Origin: CADEGL01 sp050180485
GTDB taxonomy: Bacteria; Pseudomonadota; Alphaproteobacteria; CADEGL01
Direction of reading: 5' to 3'
Assembly (NCBI GenBank): GCA_050180485.1
Contig: JBFXED010000024.1
Span: forward strand, 1 to 63,585
DNA length: 63,585 bases
A model generated the notes under the pieces. The model did no database searches and had not been told where the DNA came from. It worked only from the letters and a program-made list of their open reading frames with translations. The first letter of the stretch is position 1. Each line of letters begins with the position of its first letter. A program made the position numbers and the translations under genes. This document shows positions 24,590-34,938 of this stretch, one piece after another.

Positions 24590-25945
24590 ATGGCACAACG
24601 CAAAACCGCCGCCGTGATCCTGGCCGCCGGCAAGGGCACGCGCATGAAGTCGGCCCTGCCCAAGGTCATGCATCCCTTGGCCGGGCAGCCCATGATCCGG
24701 CACCTCCTGGCGTCGGTAGACGCCGCCAGGCTGGAACGCGCGGTCGTCGTGGTTGGACCGGAAATGGAATCGGTGGCGAAGGCGGTGGCGCCCGCACCGG
24801 CCGTCGTGCAGAAGGATCGGCTGGGCACGGGCCATGCCGTCCTCTGCGCGAAGGGCGCATTCAAGGATTTCGACGGCGATGTGCTGGTCCTCTACGGCGA
24901 TACGCCGCTTTTGACGCCCGAAACGTTGCGGCGGGTGATGCAAGCGCGCCGCAAGGGCGCGGCGGTCGTGGTATTGGGCTTCGAGCCCGCCGATCCGGGC
25001 GCCTATGGACGTCTCGTGCTTGGCCCCAAGGGTGGGCTCGAGGCGATCGTGGAATACAAGGACGCCACGCCCCCGCAGCGCGCCATTCGCCTGTGCAATT
25101 CAGGCGTCATGGCGGCGGACTCGAAGCTTCTGTTCACGCTCCTGTCCAAGGTGCGGAACGACAACGCCAAGGGCGAATACTACCTGACTGACGTGGTCGC
25201 GCTCGCACGCAAAAAGGGCTTGGTCTGCGCCGTCGTGCGCGCGCCGGAGGAGGAGCTTCTCGGCGTCAATTCGCGCGGCGAGCAGGCCGCGGCCGAAGCG
25301 GTGATCCAAGCGCGTTTGCGCAACCGCGCGATGGAGAACGGCGCCACCCTGATCGACCCGTCGTCCGTCTTCTTCTCCGCCGACACCAAGTTGGGCCGGG
25401 ACGTGACTGTCGGTCCCAACGTCGTCTTTGGGCCCGGCGTGAGCGTGGCAGACGATGTCGAAATCCGCGCTTTCTGCCATATCGAAGGGGCCAAGATCGG
25501 CAAAGGCGCCATCGTCGGCCCGTTCGCGCGTCTGCGCCCCGGCGCCGTGTTGGGCAAGGACGCGCATATCGGTAATTTCGTCGAGGTGAAGCAGACGGTC
25601 GTCGAGGCCGGCGCCAAGGCCAACCATCTTACCTATCTCGGCGATGCGCGGGTCGGCGCGGGCGCCAACGTGGGCGCGGGCACCATCACCTGCAACTACG
25701 ATGGTTTCCTGAAGTCGCACACCGACATCGGCGCCGGCGTCTTCATCGGCTCCAACTCGGCGCTGGTGGCACCGGTCAAGATCGGTGACGGCGCCATCGT
25801 GGGCGCGGGCAGCGTCATCACCAAGGACGTACCGGCCGACGCGCTGGCTACCGCGCGCGGCAACCAGCGCGTGGTACCGGGCTGGGCCAAGCCTTACCGG
25901 GAACGAAAAAAGGCCGAGAAGGCCGCGCGAAAGAAGGGGAGCTAG
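24590..25945 (+). CDS. glmU: Bifunctional UDP-N-acetylglucosamine pyrophosphorylase / glucosamine-1-phosphate N-acetyltransferase
   Basis: GlmU makes UDP-GlcNAc from glucosamine-1-phosphate, acetyl-CoA and UTP for peptidoglycan and LPS. The 451-residue protein has the N-terminal uridylyltransferase signature LAAGKGTRMKS and GTGHAV, then a left-handed beta-helix acetyltransferase domain from about 250 with hexapeptide repeats and the NFVEVKQ and NYDG segments. It is 6 bp upstream of glmS, which makes the preceding intermediate, so the pair is an operon. Confidence 0.97.
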   Translation: MAQRKTAAVILAAGKGTRMKSALPKVMHPLAGQPMIRHLLASVDAARLERAVVVVGPEMESVAKAVAPAPAVVQKDRLGTGHAVLCAKGAFKDFDGDVLVLYGDTPLLTPETLRRVMQARRKGAAVVVLGFEPADPGAYGRLVLGPKGGLEAIVEYKDATPPQRAIRLCNSGVMAADSKLLFTLLSKVRNDNAKGEYYLTDVVALARKKGLVCAVVRAPEEELLGVNSRGEQAAAEAVIQARLRNRAMENGATLIDPSSVFFSADTKLGRDVTVGPNVVFGPGVSVADDVEIRAFCHIEGAKIGKGAIVGPFARLRPGAVLGKDAHIGNFVEVKQTVVEAGAKANHLTYLGDARVGAGANVGAGTITCNYDGFLKSHTDIGAGVFIGSNSALVAPVKIGDGAIVGAGSVITKDVPADALATARGNQRVVPGWAKPYRERKKAEKAARKKGS

Positions 25946-25951
25946 AAACGC

Positions 25952-27775
<1,824 letters not shown>

Positions 27776-27812
27776 CGTCGCTCTTCCTTCACGCCAACAC
27801 GGAGCCGTTCCC

Positions 27813-28529
27813 ATGAAGCTGTCCGACTTCAAGGCCCTGACCTTCGATTGCTATGGCACGCTGATCGATTGGGAAACCGGCCTGTGGAACGCGATCCGCC
27901 CGTGGGTGGAGAAGGCGGGCGTCAAGGACGGGCGCGAGCAGGTGCTCTCCGTCTTCGGTGGCATCGAAACTGGCATTGAGGCAAAGGAGCCCGCACTCAA
28001 CTACCGCAAGGTGCTGGCCAAGGTGCACGGCGAGGTGGCCAAGCATTACGGCAAGGCGCCCGATCCCGCGATGGCGGCCGAGTTTGGCGATTCGATTCAG
28101 CACTGGCCCGCGTTTCCAGATTCGGTCGAGGCGCTGAAGTCGCTCAAGAAGCACTACAAGCTGGTCATCCTGTCCAATGTCGATCGCGCCTCCTTCGCCC
28201 ATTCCAACAAGAAGCTGGGCGATATTTTCGACGCGGTGGTGACGGCCGAGGATGTCGGCTCCTACAAGCCCGACCGGCGCAACTTCGAGGCGGTGGAGAA
28301 GGCGGTGGCAAAGCTGGGCGTGCCGAAGGCCCAGATCCTCCACACGGCCCAGAGCGTCTTCCACGACATCGTGCCGGGCCGCGCCTATGGCCTGAAGACG
28401 GCCTGGATCAATCGCCGCCACGACAAGGCCGGTTCCGGGGCAACGCCCCCGCCCGATCCCAACGCCAAGCCGGACTGGGTCTTCAACAGCATGGCGGCCA
28501 TGGCCAAGGCGCGCGACGCCGAAGGCTAA
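27813..28529 (+). CDS. Haloacid dehalogenase type II family hydrolase
   Basis: This 238-residue HAD-superfamily protein has the nucleophile motif LTFDCYGTLIDWE (the FDCYGTL box of type II 2-haloacid dehalogenases), motif II LSNVD, the Lys in SYKPDRRNFE, and the QSVFHDIVPGRAYGLKTAWINR segment. It could dehalogenate L-2-haloacids or act as a generic phosphatase; the catalytic Arg and dehalogenase pocket cannot be confirmed by eye. It follows glmS by 37 bp. Confidence 0.85.
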   Translation: MKLSDFKALTFDCYGTLIDWETGLWNAIRPWVEKAGVKDGREQVLSVFGGIETGIEAKEPALNYRKVLAKVHGEVAKHYGKAPDPAMAAEFGDSIQHWPAFPDSVEALKSLKKHYKLVILSNVDRASFAHSNKKLGDIFDAVVTAEDVGSYKPDRRNFEAVEKAVAKLGVPKAQILHTAQSVFHDIVPGRAYGLKTAWINRRHDKAGSGATPPPDPNAKPDWVFNSMAAMAKARDAEG

Positions 28530-28549
28530 GCCTTTGTAATCGTTCGTAG

Positions 28550-28575
28550 GCCCGGCGGGTTAACACCTGCCGGGC
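28550..28575 (+). terminator. Terminator-like hairpin after the dehalogenase gene
   Basis: An 11-bp stem (GCCCGGC / GCCGGGC continuing through a G-U pair and GGT/ACC) closes a TAAC loop 20 bp after the stop. No direct U-run follows, so efficiency is uncertain. Confidence 0.4.
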
Positions 28576-28617
28576 GCGACACTATTATTTCCCAATCATT
28601 CCCCGAGGAGACCGGCC

Positions 28618-30069
28618 ATGAAACTCGACGATCCGAAACTGCTGCGCCAGAAATGCTACATCGACGGCGCCTGGGTCGATGCCGATAACGGCCAGACCAT
28701 CAAGGTCACCAATCCGGTCGACAGCGCCGCCATCGGCACTGTGCCGCGTGCCGGCACCGCCGAGACGCGCCGTGCCATCGAGGCCGCGAATGCGGCCTAT
28801 CCCGCCTGGCGCGCCAAGACCGCCAAGGAGCGAGCCACCATCCTGCGCAAGTGGTTCGAGCTGATGATCCAGCATAAGGAGGATCTGGCGAAGATCATGA
28901 CCGCCGAGCAGGGCAAGCCCCTGACGGAATCGCGCGGCGAGATCGTCTATGGCGCTTCGTTCATCGAATGGTTCGCCGAGGAAGGCAAGCGCGTGTATGG
29001 CGACGTCATTCCGCAGCCGCTGCCCGGCCGCCGCATCGTTGTGACCAAGGAGCCGGTGGGCGTCGTGGGTGCGATCACGCCGTGGAATTTTCCCAACGCC
29101 ATGATCACCCGCAAATGCGGCCCGGCCTTGGCCGCCGGCTGCACGGTCGTCTGCAAGCCCGCGTCCGAGACGCCGTATTCGGCGCTGGCGCTGGCCGAGT
29201 TGGGCGAGCGCGCCGGCATTCCCAAGGGCGTGTTCAACGTGGTGACCGGCTCGGCCAAAGACATCGGCGCGGAGCTGACCTCCAATCCGATCGTCCGCAA
29301 GATCACCTTCACGGGTTCGACCGAGATCGGCAAGAAGCTGATCGAGCAGTGCGCGGGCACGGTGAAGAAGATGTCGATGGAACTGGGCGGCCACGCGCCG
29401 TTCATCGTCTTCGACGATGCCGACATGGATGCGGCCATCGAAGGCGCCATGCAGTCCAAGTTTCGCAACATGGGCCAGACTTGCGTATGCGCGAACCGCA
29501 TCTATGCCCAGGACGGTATCTATGACGAGTTCGTCTCGCGCCTGTCCCAGGCCGTCTCGGGCCTGAAGGTCGGCAACGGCATGGACGATGGCGTGACCCA
29601 GGGTCCGCTGATCAACCCCGCCGCCATCGACAAGGTCGAGGAGCACATCCAGGACGCCGTCTCCAAGGGCGCGCGCCTCGTGGTGGGCGGCAAGCGCCAC
29701 CAGCTCGGCGGCTCGTTCTACCAGCCCACCGTCTTGGCCGACGTGAAACCCGGCATGAAGATCACCAAGGAAGAGACCTTCGGCCCGGTGGCCCCCGTCA
29801 TCCGCTTCAAGGACGAGAACGAAGTGGTGAAGATGGCCAACGACACGGAGTTCGGCCTGGCGTCGTATTTCTATACCCGCGATTTGGGCCGCGCCTGGCG
29901 CGTCTCCGAGGCGCTGGAATACGGCATCGTTGGCCTCAACGTCGGCATCATCTCGACCGAGGTCGCACCCTTCGGCGGCATGAAGGAATCGGGCCTGGGC
30001 CGCGAAGGTTCCAAGTACGGCATCGACGACTTCCTCGAGGTCAAATACGTCTGCATGGGCGGCGTCTAG
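28618..30069 (+). CDS. gabD: NAD(P)-dependent succinate-semialdehyde dehydrogenase
   Basis: This enzyme oxidises succinate semialdehyde to succinate in GABA catabolism and related pathways. The 483-residue aldehyde dehydrogenase has the cofactor segment GAITPWNFPNAMI, the GSTEIGK turn, catalytic Glu in SMELGGHAPFIVF and nucleophilic Cys in GQTCVCANRIY; the second Cys two residues later is characteristic of GabD. A GAGGAG site precedes the ATG. No gabT is adjacent. Other semialdehyde substrates (for example glutarate semialdehyde) are possible. Confidence 0.93.
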   Translation: MKLDDPKLLRQKCYIDGAWVDADNGQTIKVTNPVDSAAIGTVPRAGTAETRRAIEAANAAYPAWRAKTAKERATILRKWFELMIQHKEDLAKIMTAEQGKPLTESRGEIVYGASFIEWFAEEGKRVYGDVIPQPLPGRRIVVTKEPVGVVGAITPWNFPNAMITRKCGPALAAGCTVVCKPASETPYSALALAELGERAGIPKGVFNVVTGSAKDIGAELTSNPIVRKITFTGSTEIGKKLIEQCAGTVKKMSMELGGHAPFIVFDDADMDAAIEGAMQSKFRNMGQTCVCANRIYAQDGIYDEFVSRLSQAVSGLKVGNGMDDGVTQGPLINPAAIDKVEEHIQDAVSKGARLVVGGKRHQLGGSFYQPTVLADVKPGMKITKEETFGPVAPVIRFKDENEVVKMANDTEFGLASYFYTRDLGRAWRVSEALEYGIVGLNVGIISTEVAPFGGMKESGLGREGSKYGIDDFLEVKYVCMGGV

Positions 30070-30103
30070 ACCCGGCCGTTTTCCACCCTATATCGCCTAA
30101 CAT

Positions 30104-30131
30104 GCGGGCGCGGGATGAAACCCGCGCCCGC
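30104..30131 (+). terminator. Probable terminator after gabD
   Basis: A perfect 11-bp GC stem (GCGGGCGCGGG / CCCGCGCCCGC) with loop ATGAAA is followed by TTCGTCTCT, a weak U-rich tail. It lies between the gabD stop (30069) and gor (30152). Confidence 0.5.
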
Positions 30132-30151
30132 TTCGTCTCTGGGGATCAGCC

Positions 30152-31528
30152 ATGGCCACATACGACTTCGACCTGTTCGTGATCGGCGCCGGTTCGGGCG
30201 GCGTGCGCGCCTCGCGCTGGGCCGCGCGCTACGGCGCCAAGGTGGCGGTGGTGGACGATGATCGCCTCGGCGGCACCTGCGTCAACCGCGGCTGCATCCC
30301 GAAGAAGCTCTATGCCTATGCCTCTCACTTCCACGAAGATTTCGAGGACGCGGTTGGCTTCGGTTGGGACAAGGCAGCGCCCAAGTTCGATTGGACGCGC
30401 CTGGTTGCAGCCAAGGAGAAGGAGATCGCGCGCCTCAACGGCATCTACGCCAAGCTGCTGGACGGCTCCGGCGTCACCCGCATCGATGGGCGCGCCACGG
30501 TCGAAGGACCGCACGAAGTGAAAGTGGGTGGCAAGACCTACACTGCTCGGTACATCCTCGTCGCCACGGGCGGTCGCCCGCATCGGCCGGAGATTCCGGG
30601 CGCCGAGTTGGGCATCGTTTCCGACGATGCATTCGATCTGCCGAAGCTGCCCAAGCGCATCGTCATCCTCGGCGGTGGCTATATCGCGCTGGAGTTCGCC
30701 GGCATCTTCGCCGGTCTCGGCGTAGAGACCACGCTCGTCTATCGCCAGCCCTTGCCGCTGCGTGGGTTCGACGAGGATGTGCGCAAGCATGTTGCGGCCG
30801 AGATCGCCAAGAAGGGCATCGTCATCCGGTCGGAAGCGAACCTGACCAAGCTGGAGCGCAAGGGAAGCGGACTGCTCGCGCACACGACGGCGGGCGATGC
30901 AATCGAGGCGGACATCGTCATGTTCGCGACGGGGCGTGAACCCAACACCAAGGGGTTGGGGCTGGAAAAGGTGGGTGTGACGCTCGGCCGGAACGGCGAA
31001 GTGGTCGTGGACGAATATTCGCGCAGCAGCGTGGCGAGCGTCTACGCCATCGGCGATGTGACCGACCGGATCGCGCTGACGCCCGTGGCCTTGCACGAGG
31101 CCATGTGCGTGGCCGAGACGCTGTTCAATAACAATCCGACCAAGGTGGACCACGCGGATGTGGCGGCCGCCGTATTCAGCCAGCCGACGGTTTCCGCCGT
31201 CGGGCTGACCGAAGAGGAAGCGCGCAAGCGCTTCGGGCGTGTGGACGTTTACCGGACATCGTTCAAACCGCTGAAGCACACGCTTTCCGGTCGCGACGAG
31301 CGCACCCTGATGAAGCTCGTGGTGGATGCTGCCTCGGGCCGCGTGCTCGGCTGTCACATGGTGGGCGAGGATGCTGCCGAGATCATCCAGGGCATCGCGA
31401 TCGCGGTGAAGATGCGCGCCACCAAGGCCGACTTCGACCGCACCATCGGCATTCACCCAACGGCGGCGGAGGAATTCGTGACCCTGCGCGACAAGGTGCC
31501 CGACCCGGTCCCCAAGGCAGCGGAGTAG
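30152..31528 (+). CDS. gor: Glutathione-disulfide reductase
   Basis: This flavoprotein reduces oxidised glutathione with NADPH in the cytoplasm. The 458-residue protein has the FAD motif VIGAGSGGVRASR, redox disulfide CVNRGC (in GGTCVNRGCIPKK), the NAD(P) motif ILGGGYIALEFAG, and the interface His-Glu in IGIHPTAAEEFV. Length and motif order are standard. The Grx4-BolA genes further along also depend on glutathione. Confidence 0.95.
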   Translation: MATYDFDLFVIGAGSGGVRASRWAARYGAKVAVVDDDRLGGTCVNRGCIPKKLYAYASHFHEDFEDAVGFGWDKAAPKFDWTRLVAAKEKEIARLNGIYAKLLDGSGVTRIDGRATVEGPHEVKVGGKTYTARYILVATGGRPHRPEIPGAELGIVSDDAFDLPKLPKRIVILGGGYIALEFAGIFAGLGVETTLVYRQPLPLRGFDEDVRKHVAAEIAKKGIVIRSEANLTKLERKGSGLLAHTTAGDAIEADIVMFATGREPNTKGLGLEKVGVTLGRNGEVVVDEYSRSSVASVYAIGDVTDRIALTPVALHEAMCVAETLFNNNPTKVDHADVAAAVFSQPTVSAVGLTEEEARKRFGRVDVYRTSFKPLKHTLSGRDERTLMKLVVDAASGRVLGCHMVGEDAAEIIQGIAIAVKMRATKADFDRTIGIHPTAAEEFVTLRDKVPDPVPKAAE

Positions 31529-31628
31529 GGAAGCCCGGCGGCCCCCTGGAAAAATCCCTGATTCCGCCTATTATCCCGACCGTCCCGCGGCCCCGAGCCC
31601 CGGGGTAAAAGGCGAAGGAGCCTGTGTT

Positions 31629-33014
31629 TTGGCCCAGAAGTGGCAGCTCGATAGCTGGCGGGCAAAGCCCGTGCAGCAGGCGCCGGTCTACCCAGACCCG
31701 GCCGCGTTGAAGGCGATGGAACAGCGTCTTCGGCGCGTTCCCCCTTTGGTGTTCGCGGGCGAGGCGCGCCGGCTGAAGGCTGCCCTGGCCAAAGTCGCCG
31801 ACGGGAAGGCTTTTCTGCTTCAGGGTGGCGACTGTGCGGAAAGCTTCGCCGAATTCCACCCCGACAACATCCGCGACACATTCCGCGTCCTGCTGCAGAT
31901 GGCCGTGGTGCTGACCTATGGCGCCGCGTGCCCGGTGGTGAAGGTCGGCCGCCTGGCGGGCCAGTTCGCCAAGCCGCGCTCGGCGCCCACCGAGAAGATC
32001 GGCGACGTCGAACTGCCGGCCTATCGTGGCGACATCGTCAACAACCTGGATTTCACGCCCGAGTCGCGCAAGCCCGACCCGGAGCGGCTGATGCTGGCCT
32101 ACAGCCAAGCGGCGGCCACGCTCAACCTCCTGCGCGCCTTCGCCCAGGGCGGCTATGCCGACCTGCACCAGGTGCATCGCTGGAACATGGGTTTCGTTTC
32201 CCGCAGCCCCCAGGGCGCGCGCTACCAGGAGATGGCGGCCCGGCTGACCGAGACGCTCAACTTCATGGAAGCCTGCGGCCTCACGTCGGAGACGACGCCG
32301 CAAATCCGCGAGACGGATTTCTTCACCTCGCACGAAGCGCTTCTCTTGCCCTACGAGGAGGCGCTGACGCGTGTCGATTCGACGACCGGCGACTGGTACG
32401 ACGTTTCGGCCCACATGCTGTGGATCGGCGACCGCACGCGCCAGATCGACGGCGCGCATGTCGAGTTCCTGCGCGGCGTGAAGAACCCGATCGGCCTCAA
32501 GTGCGGCCCGTCCATGGAACCGGATGGCCTGCTCAAGCTGATCGACGTTCTGAACCCGGACAACGAACCCGGCCGACTGACGCTGATCGCGCGCATGGGC
32601 TCGGACAAGGTCGATTCCAAGCTCGCGCCGCTTATCCGCGCCGTCCGGCGCGAAGGTCGCGCGGTCGTGTGGTCTTGCGATCCCATGCACGGCAACACGA
32701 TCAAGTCCTCGACAGGCTATAAGACCCGTCCCTTCGATCGCGTCCTCGCCGAGGTGCGCGGCTTCTTTGCCGTCCACCAGGCCGAGGGCACCTATGCTGG
32801 CGGCATCCATCTCGAACTGACCGGTCAGGACGTCACCGAGTGCATCGGCGGCGCCCAGGCCATCACGGAAGAGAAGCTGTCCGACCGTTACCATACGCAC
32901 TGCGATCCGCGTCTGAACGCCTCGCAATCCTTGGAGCTTGCGTTCCTTGTCGCCGAAGCCCTCAAGCACGAGCGGAGCGAACTCGATCGACGCCGCGTCG
33001 CCGCCGCGTCCTGA
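31629..33014 (+). CDS. Class II 3-deoxy-7-phosphoheptulonate (DAHP) synthase
   Basis: This is the first enzyme of the shikimate pathway, condensing PEP and erythrose-4-phosphate. The 461-residue plant/actinobacterial-type (class II) protein has LLQGGDCAESFAEF, the RxxGQFAKPRS segment, CDPMHGNT and the GGIHLELTGQDVTEC motif. Translation appears to start at TTG 31629: an AAGGAG site lies 8 nt upstream and no suitable ATG exists near the N-terminal AQKWQLDSWRAKP. It precedes the nicotinate phosphoribosyltransferase by 43 bp. Confidence 0.94.
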   Translation: MAQKWQLDSWRAKPVQQAPVYPDPAALKAMEQRLRRVPPLVFAGEARRLKAALAKVADGKAFLLQGGDCAESFAEFHPDNIRDTFRVLLQMAVVLTYGAACPVVKVGRLAGQFAKPRSAPTEKIGDVELPAYRGDIVNNLDFTPESRKPDPERLMLAYSQAAATLNLLRAFAQGGYADLHQVHRWNMGFVSRSPQGARYQEMAARLTETLNFMEACGLTSETTPQIRETDFFTSHEALLLPYEEALTRVDSTTGDWYDVSAHMLWIGDRTRQIDGAHVEFLRGVKNPIGLKCGPSMEPDGLLKLIDVLNPDNEPGRLTLIARMGSDKVDSKLAPLIRAVRREGRAVVWSCDPMHGNTIKSSTGYKTRPFDRVLAEVRGFFAVHQAEGTYAGGIHLELTGQDVTECIGGAQAITEEKLSDRYHTHCDPRLNASQSLELAFLVAEALKHERSELDRRRVAAAS

Positions 33015-33057
33015 GTCGCCCTCCGCCGATCCATCCACCCATCCTCTAGGCACGCCC

Positions 33058-34179
33058 ATGCCCGGTGCCGACGACGTCACGCGTTGGACGGACGCCTACT
33101 TCAACAAGAGCAAGGCTACCGTCCGCCGCTATGGCGACAAGACGGTGACCTACGCGCTGTTCATGCGCCGGCCCGTGCTGTGCACGCCGCGCTTGATGGT
33201 CGACTGGCTGAAGGGCATCGCCGCGGCGCGCGGCGCTTCGTTCAACATCGAGCTGAATTACCAGGAAGGCGAATGGGTCGGCGCGGGCGAGCCTATGCTG
33301 TATCTGACCGGGCCGTTCTCGCATCTGGTTGATCTGGAGACGCTTTATCTCCAGAAGCTCGGCCCGGCTTGCGTCGCGTCCTACAACGCCTATTCCATGT
33401 GCGTGGACCTGCCCAAGGTCGCGTTCCTGGCCATGGACGCGCGCCACTGCGCGGGCACCGAGATGGCGGACATCATGGCCTATGCGGCCTCGGTCGGGTC
33501 GGAGGCAGCCAAGCGCAAGGTCGGCGCCGTCGGTTTCGTCGGCAATGCGACCGATGCGACCGCCCACTACTTCGGCCAAAAGAAGGGCCTGGGCACCATG
33601 CCGCACGCGCTGGTCGGCTATGCCGGCTCAACCGTGCGCGCGGCCGAGATGTTCCGCGAAACCTTCCCGGACGAACCGTTGACCGTGCTGGTCGACTATT
33701 TCGGCCGCGAGGTATCCGACGCGCTCGACGTCTGCCGCCGTTTCCCGGATATGGTCGAGGCGGGCAAGCTCAGCGTTCGTATCGACACGCCCGGCGGCCG
33801 CTACGTCGAAGGGCTCGACCCGCCCGCGGCCTATGCGGTGCTGGAGCGCTACGTGCCGGAGGCCGTGCGCGGCTACCGGACGGAGACGGAGCTGCGTTAT
33901 CTGGTCGGCACGGGCGTCTCCGCCGCCGCCGTCTGGCATATGCGCGAAAGCTTGGACAAGGAAGGCTTCCGCAAGTGCAAGATCGTGGCGTCGTCCGGCT
34001 TCACGCCGGAGAAGTGCCGCGTGATGGCGCTGGCCAATGCGCCCATCGACGTGATTGGCACTGGCTCCTACCTGCCCGAGCGTTGGACCGAAACCTACGC
34101 CACGGCCGACATCGTGGCCTATGACGGCGAGCCGCGCGTGAAGGTCGGCCGCGAGTTCCTGCTGCGGCCGAAGAAATAA
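33058..34179 (+). CDS. Nicotinate phosphoribosyltransferase
   Basis: This enzyme converts nicotinate and PRPP to nicotinate mononucleotide in NAD salvage. The 373-residue protein is of the short NAPRTase type and has TDAYFNKSK near the N-terminus, the phosphate-site segment SVRIDTPGGRY, and ASSGFTPEKC and GTGSYLPERW near the end. ATG 33058 is chosen although the frame is open further upstream, because the family N-terminus starts here. Its stop is immediately adjacent to the stop of the convergent methyltransferase gene (34180). The NAD synthase gene nadE is one gene away. Confidence 0.88.
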   Translation: MPGADDVTRWTDAYFNKSKATVRRYGDKTVTYALFMRRPVLCTPRLMVDWLKGIAAARGASFNIELNYQEGEWVGAGEPMLYLTGPFSHLVDLETLYLQKLGPACVASYNAYSMCVDLPKVAFLAMDARHCAGTEMADIMAYAASVGSEAAKRKVGAVGFVGNATDATAHYFGQKKGLGTMPHALVGYAGSTVRAAEMFRETFPDEPLTVLVDYFGREVSDALDVCRRFPDMVEAGKLSVRIDTPGGRYVEGLDPPAAYAVLERYVPEAVRGYRTETELRYLVGTGVSAAAVWHMRESLDKEGFRKCKIVASSGFTPEKCRVMALANAPIDVIGTGSYLPERWTETYATADIVAYDGEPRVKVGREFLLRPKK

Positions 34180-34851
34180 TCAGCGGCGCAGGGCTGCGAG
34201 CGCCTGCCGCTTGAATTCGCGCAGGTCGTTGTCCGAAATCTCGAACACTTCCTCGGCGGTGAAGTCGCCGTCCCACCAGAGGCAGATGCCGCTTTCGGCC
34301 TCGGTCATCTTCCGACCTAGCTCGCGCCGGGTCAGATAGAAGTCGCGGTTCATCACCAGTTGGTGCGTCTTGCGCAGGAAGCGCAGATGCATGCCCTCGA
34401 TCTCGACCATCCAGCGGTGATGGTAGAAGCCGACTTCGGGAACATTCCCAAAGGCGGCGCGCAGGCCGAAGAAGCGCGCTTTGGCGAAGATCTCTCGCGC
34501 ACGGCTGGGCACCTCGACATAACCGCGCTTGGCCACGCGGGCCAGCTCGCGGCAGACGACCAGCGGCTCGCGTACATCCTCGAGCAGGTGCGAGCAGATG
34601 GCGAAATCGAAGAATTTGTCGGGATAGGGCCAGCCGCCCGCGCACACATCCTGGATATGCCAGGTCTCTTCGGTGAAGCGCTCGGCTTCCTGCGGCGTCA
34701 GGGAATCGTGCTTCTGGCGGGTCTCGTAGCGGCCCAGGTCGATCACATGGGTGGCCGGGCCGAACGGATTGTGCCAGCCGCCCACGTCCAGCACGCGCAT
34801 GCCCGCGCGGGCGGTCTCGACCAGGCAGGGCAGGTTGCCGCGGAGGATCAT
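34180..34851 (-). CDS. Class I SAM-dependent methyltransferase-like protein
   Basis: This 223-residue protein has a Rossmann motif I (MRVLDVGGWHNPFG), an acidic strand-2 end (HVIDLGRYE) and a motif resembling Methyltransf_11 (FDFAICSHLLEDV followed by ELARVAKRGYVEVPS). The substrate is unknown. Similar proteins occur in polysaccharide clusters, but no such cluster is present here. It is transcribed alone, divergent from nadE (start-to-start 87 bp). Confidence 0.75.
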   Translation of the reverse strand: MILRGNLPCLVETARAGMRVLDVGGWHNPFGPATHVIDLGRYETRQKHDSLTPQEAERFTEETWHIQDVCAGGWPYPDKFFDFAICSHLLEDVREPLVVCRELARVAKRGYVEVPSRAREIFAKARFFGLRAAFGNVPEVGFYHHRWMVEIEGMHLRFLRKTHQLVMNRDFYLTRRELGRKMTEAESGICLWWDGDFTAEEVFEISDNDLREFKRQALAALRR

Positions 34852-34903
34852 GGGGTCCGGTTATAGAAGCCTGCCCGCGCGGGCGCCAGCAAAGGGCGCC
34901 CGA

Positions 34904-34931
34904 TTGCCTTCCGTCGGGCCCGCCCTATAGT
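34904..34931 (+). promoter_or_regulatory. Candidate promoter of a leaderless nadE transcript
   Basis: TTGCCT (34904-34909) and TATAGT (34926-34931, 5 of 6 consensus bases) are separated by 16 bp. The expected transcription start, about 7-8 bp after the -10 box, falls on the nadE ATG at 34939. There is no ribosome site before that ATG, which fits a leaderless mRNA. Confidence 0.5.
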
Positions 34932-34938
34932 GCCGGCC

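Noticed and set aside
25946..25951. glmS ribozyme
   Set aside because: Only 6 bp lie between glmU and glmS and no pseudoknot is possible.
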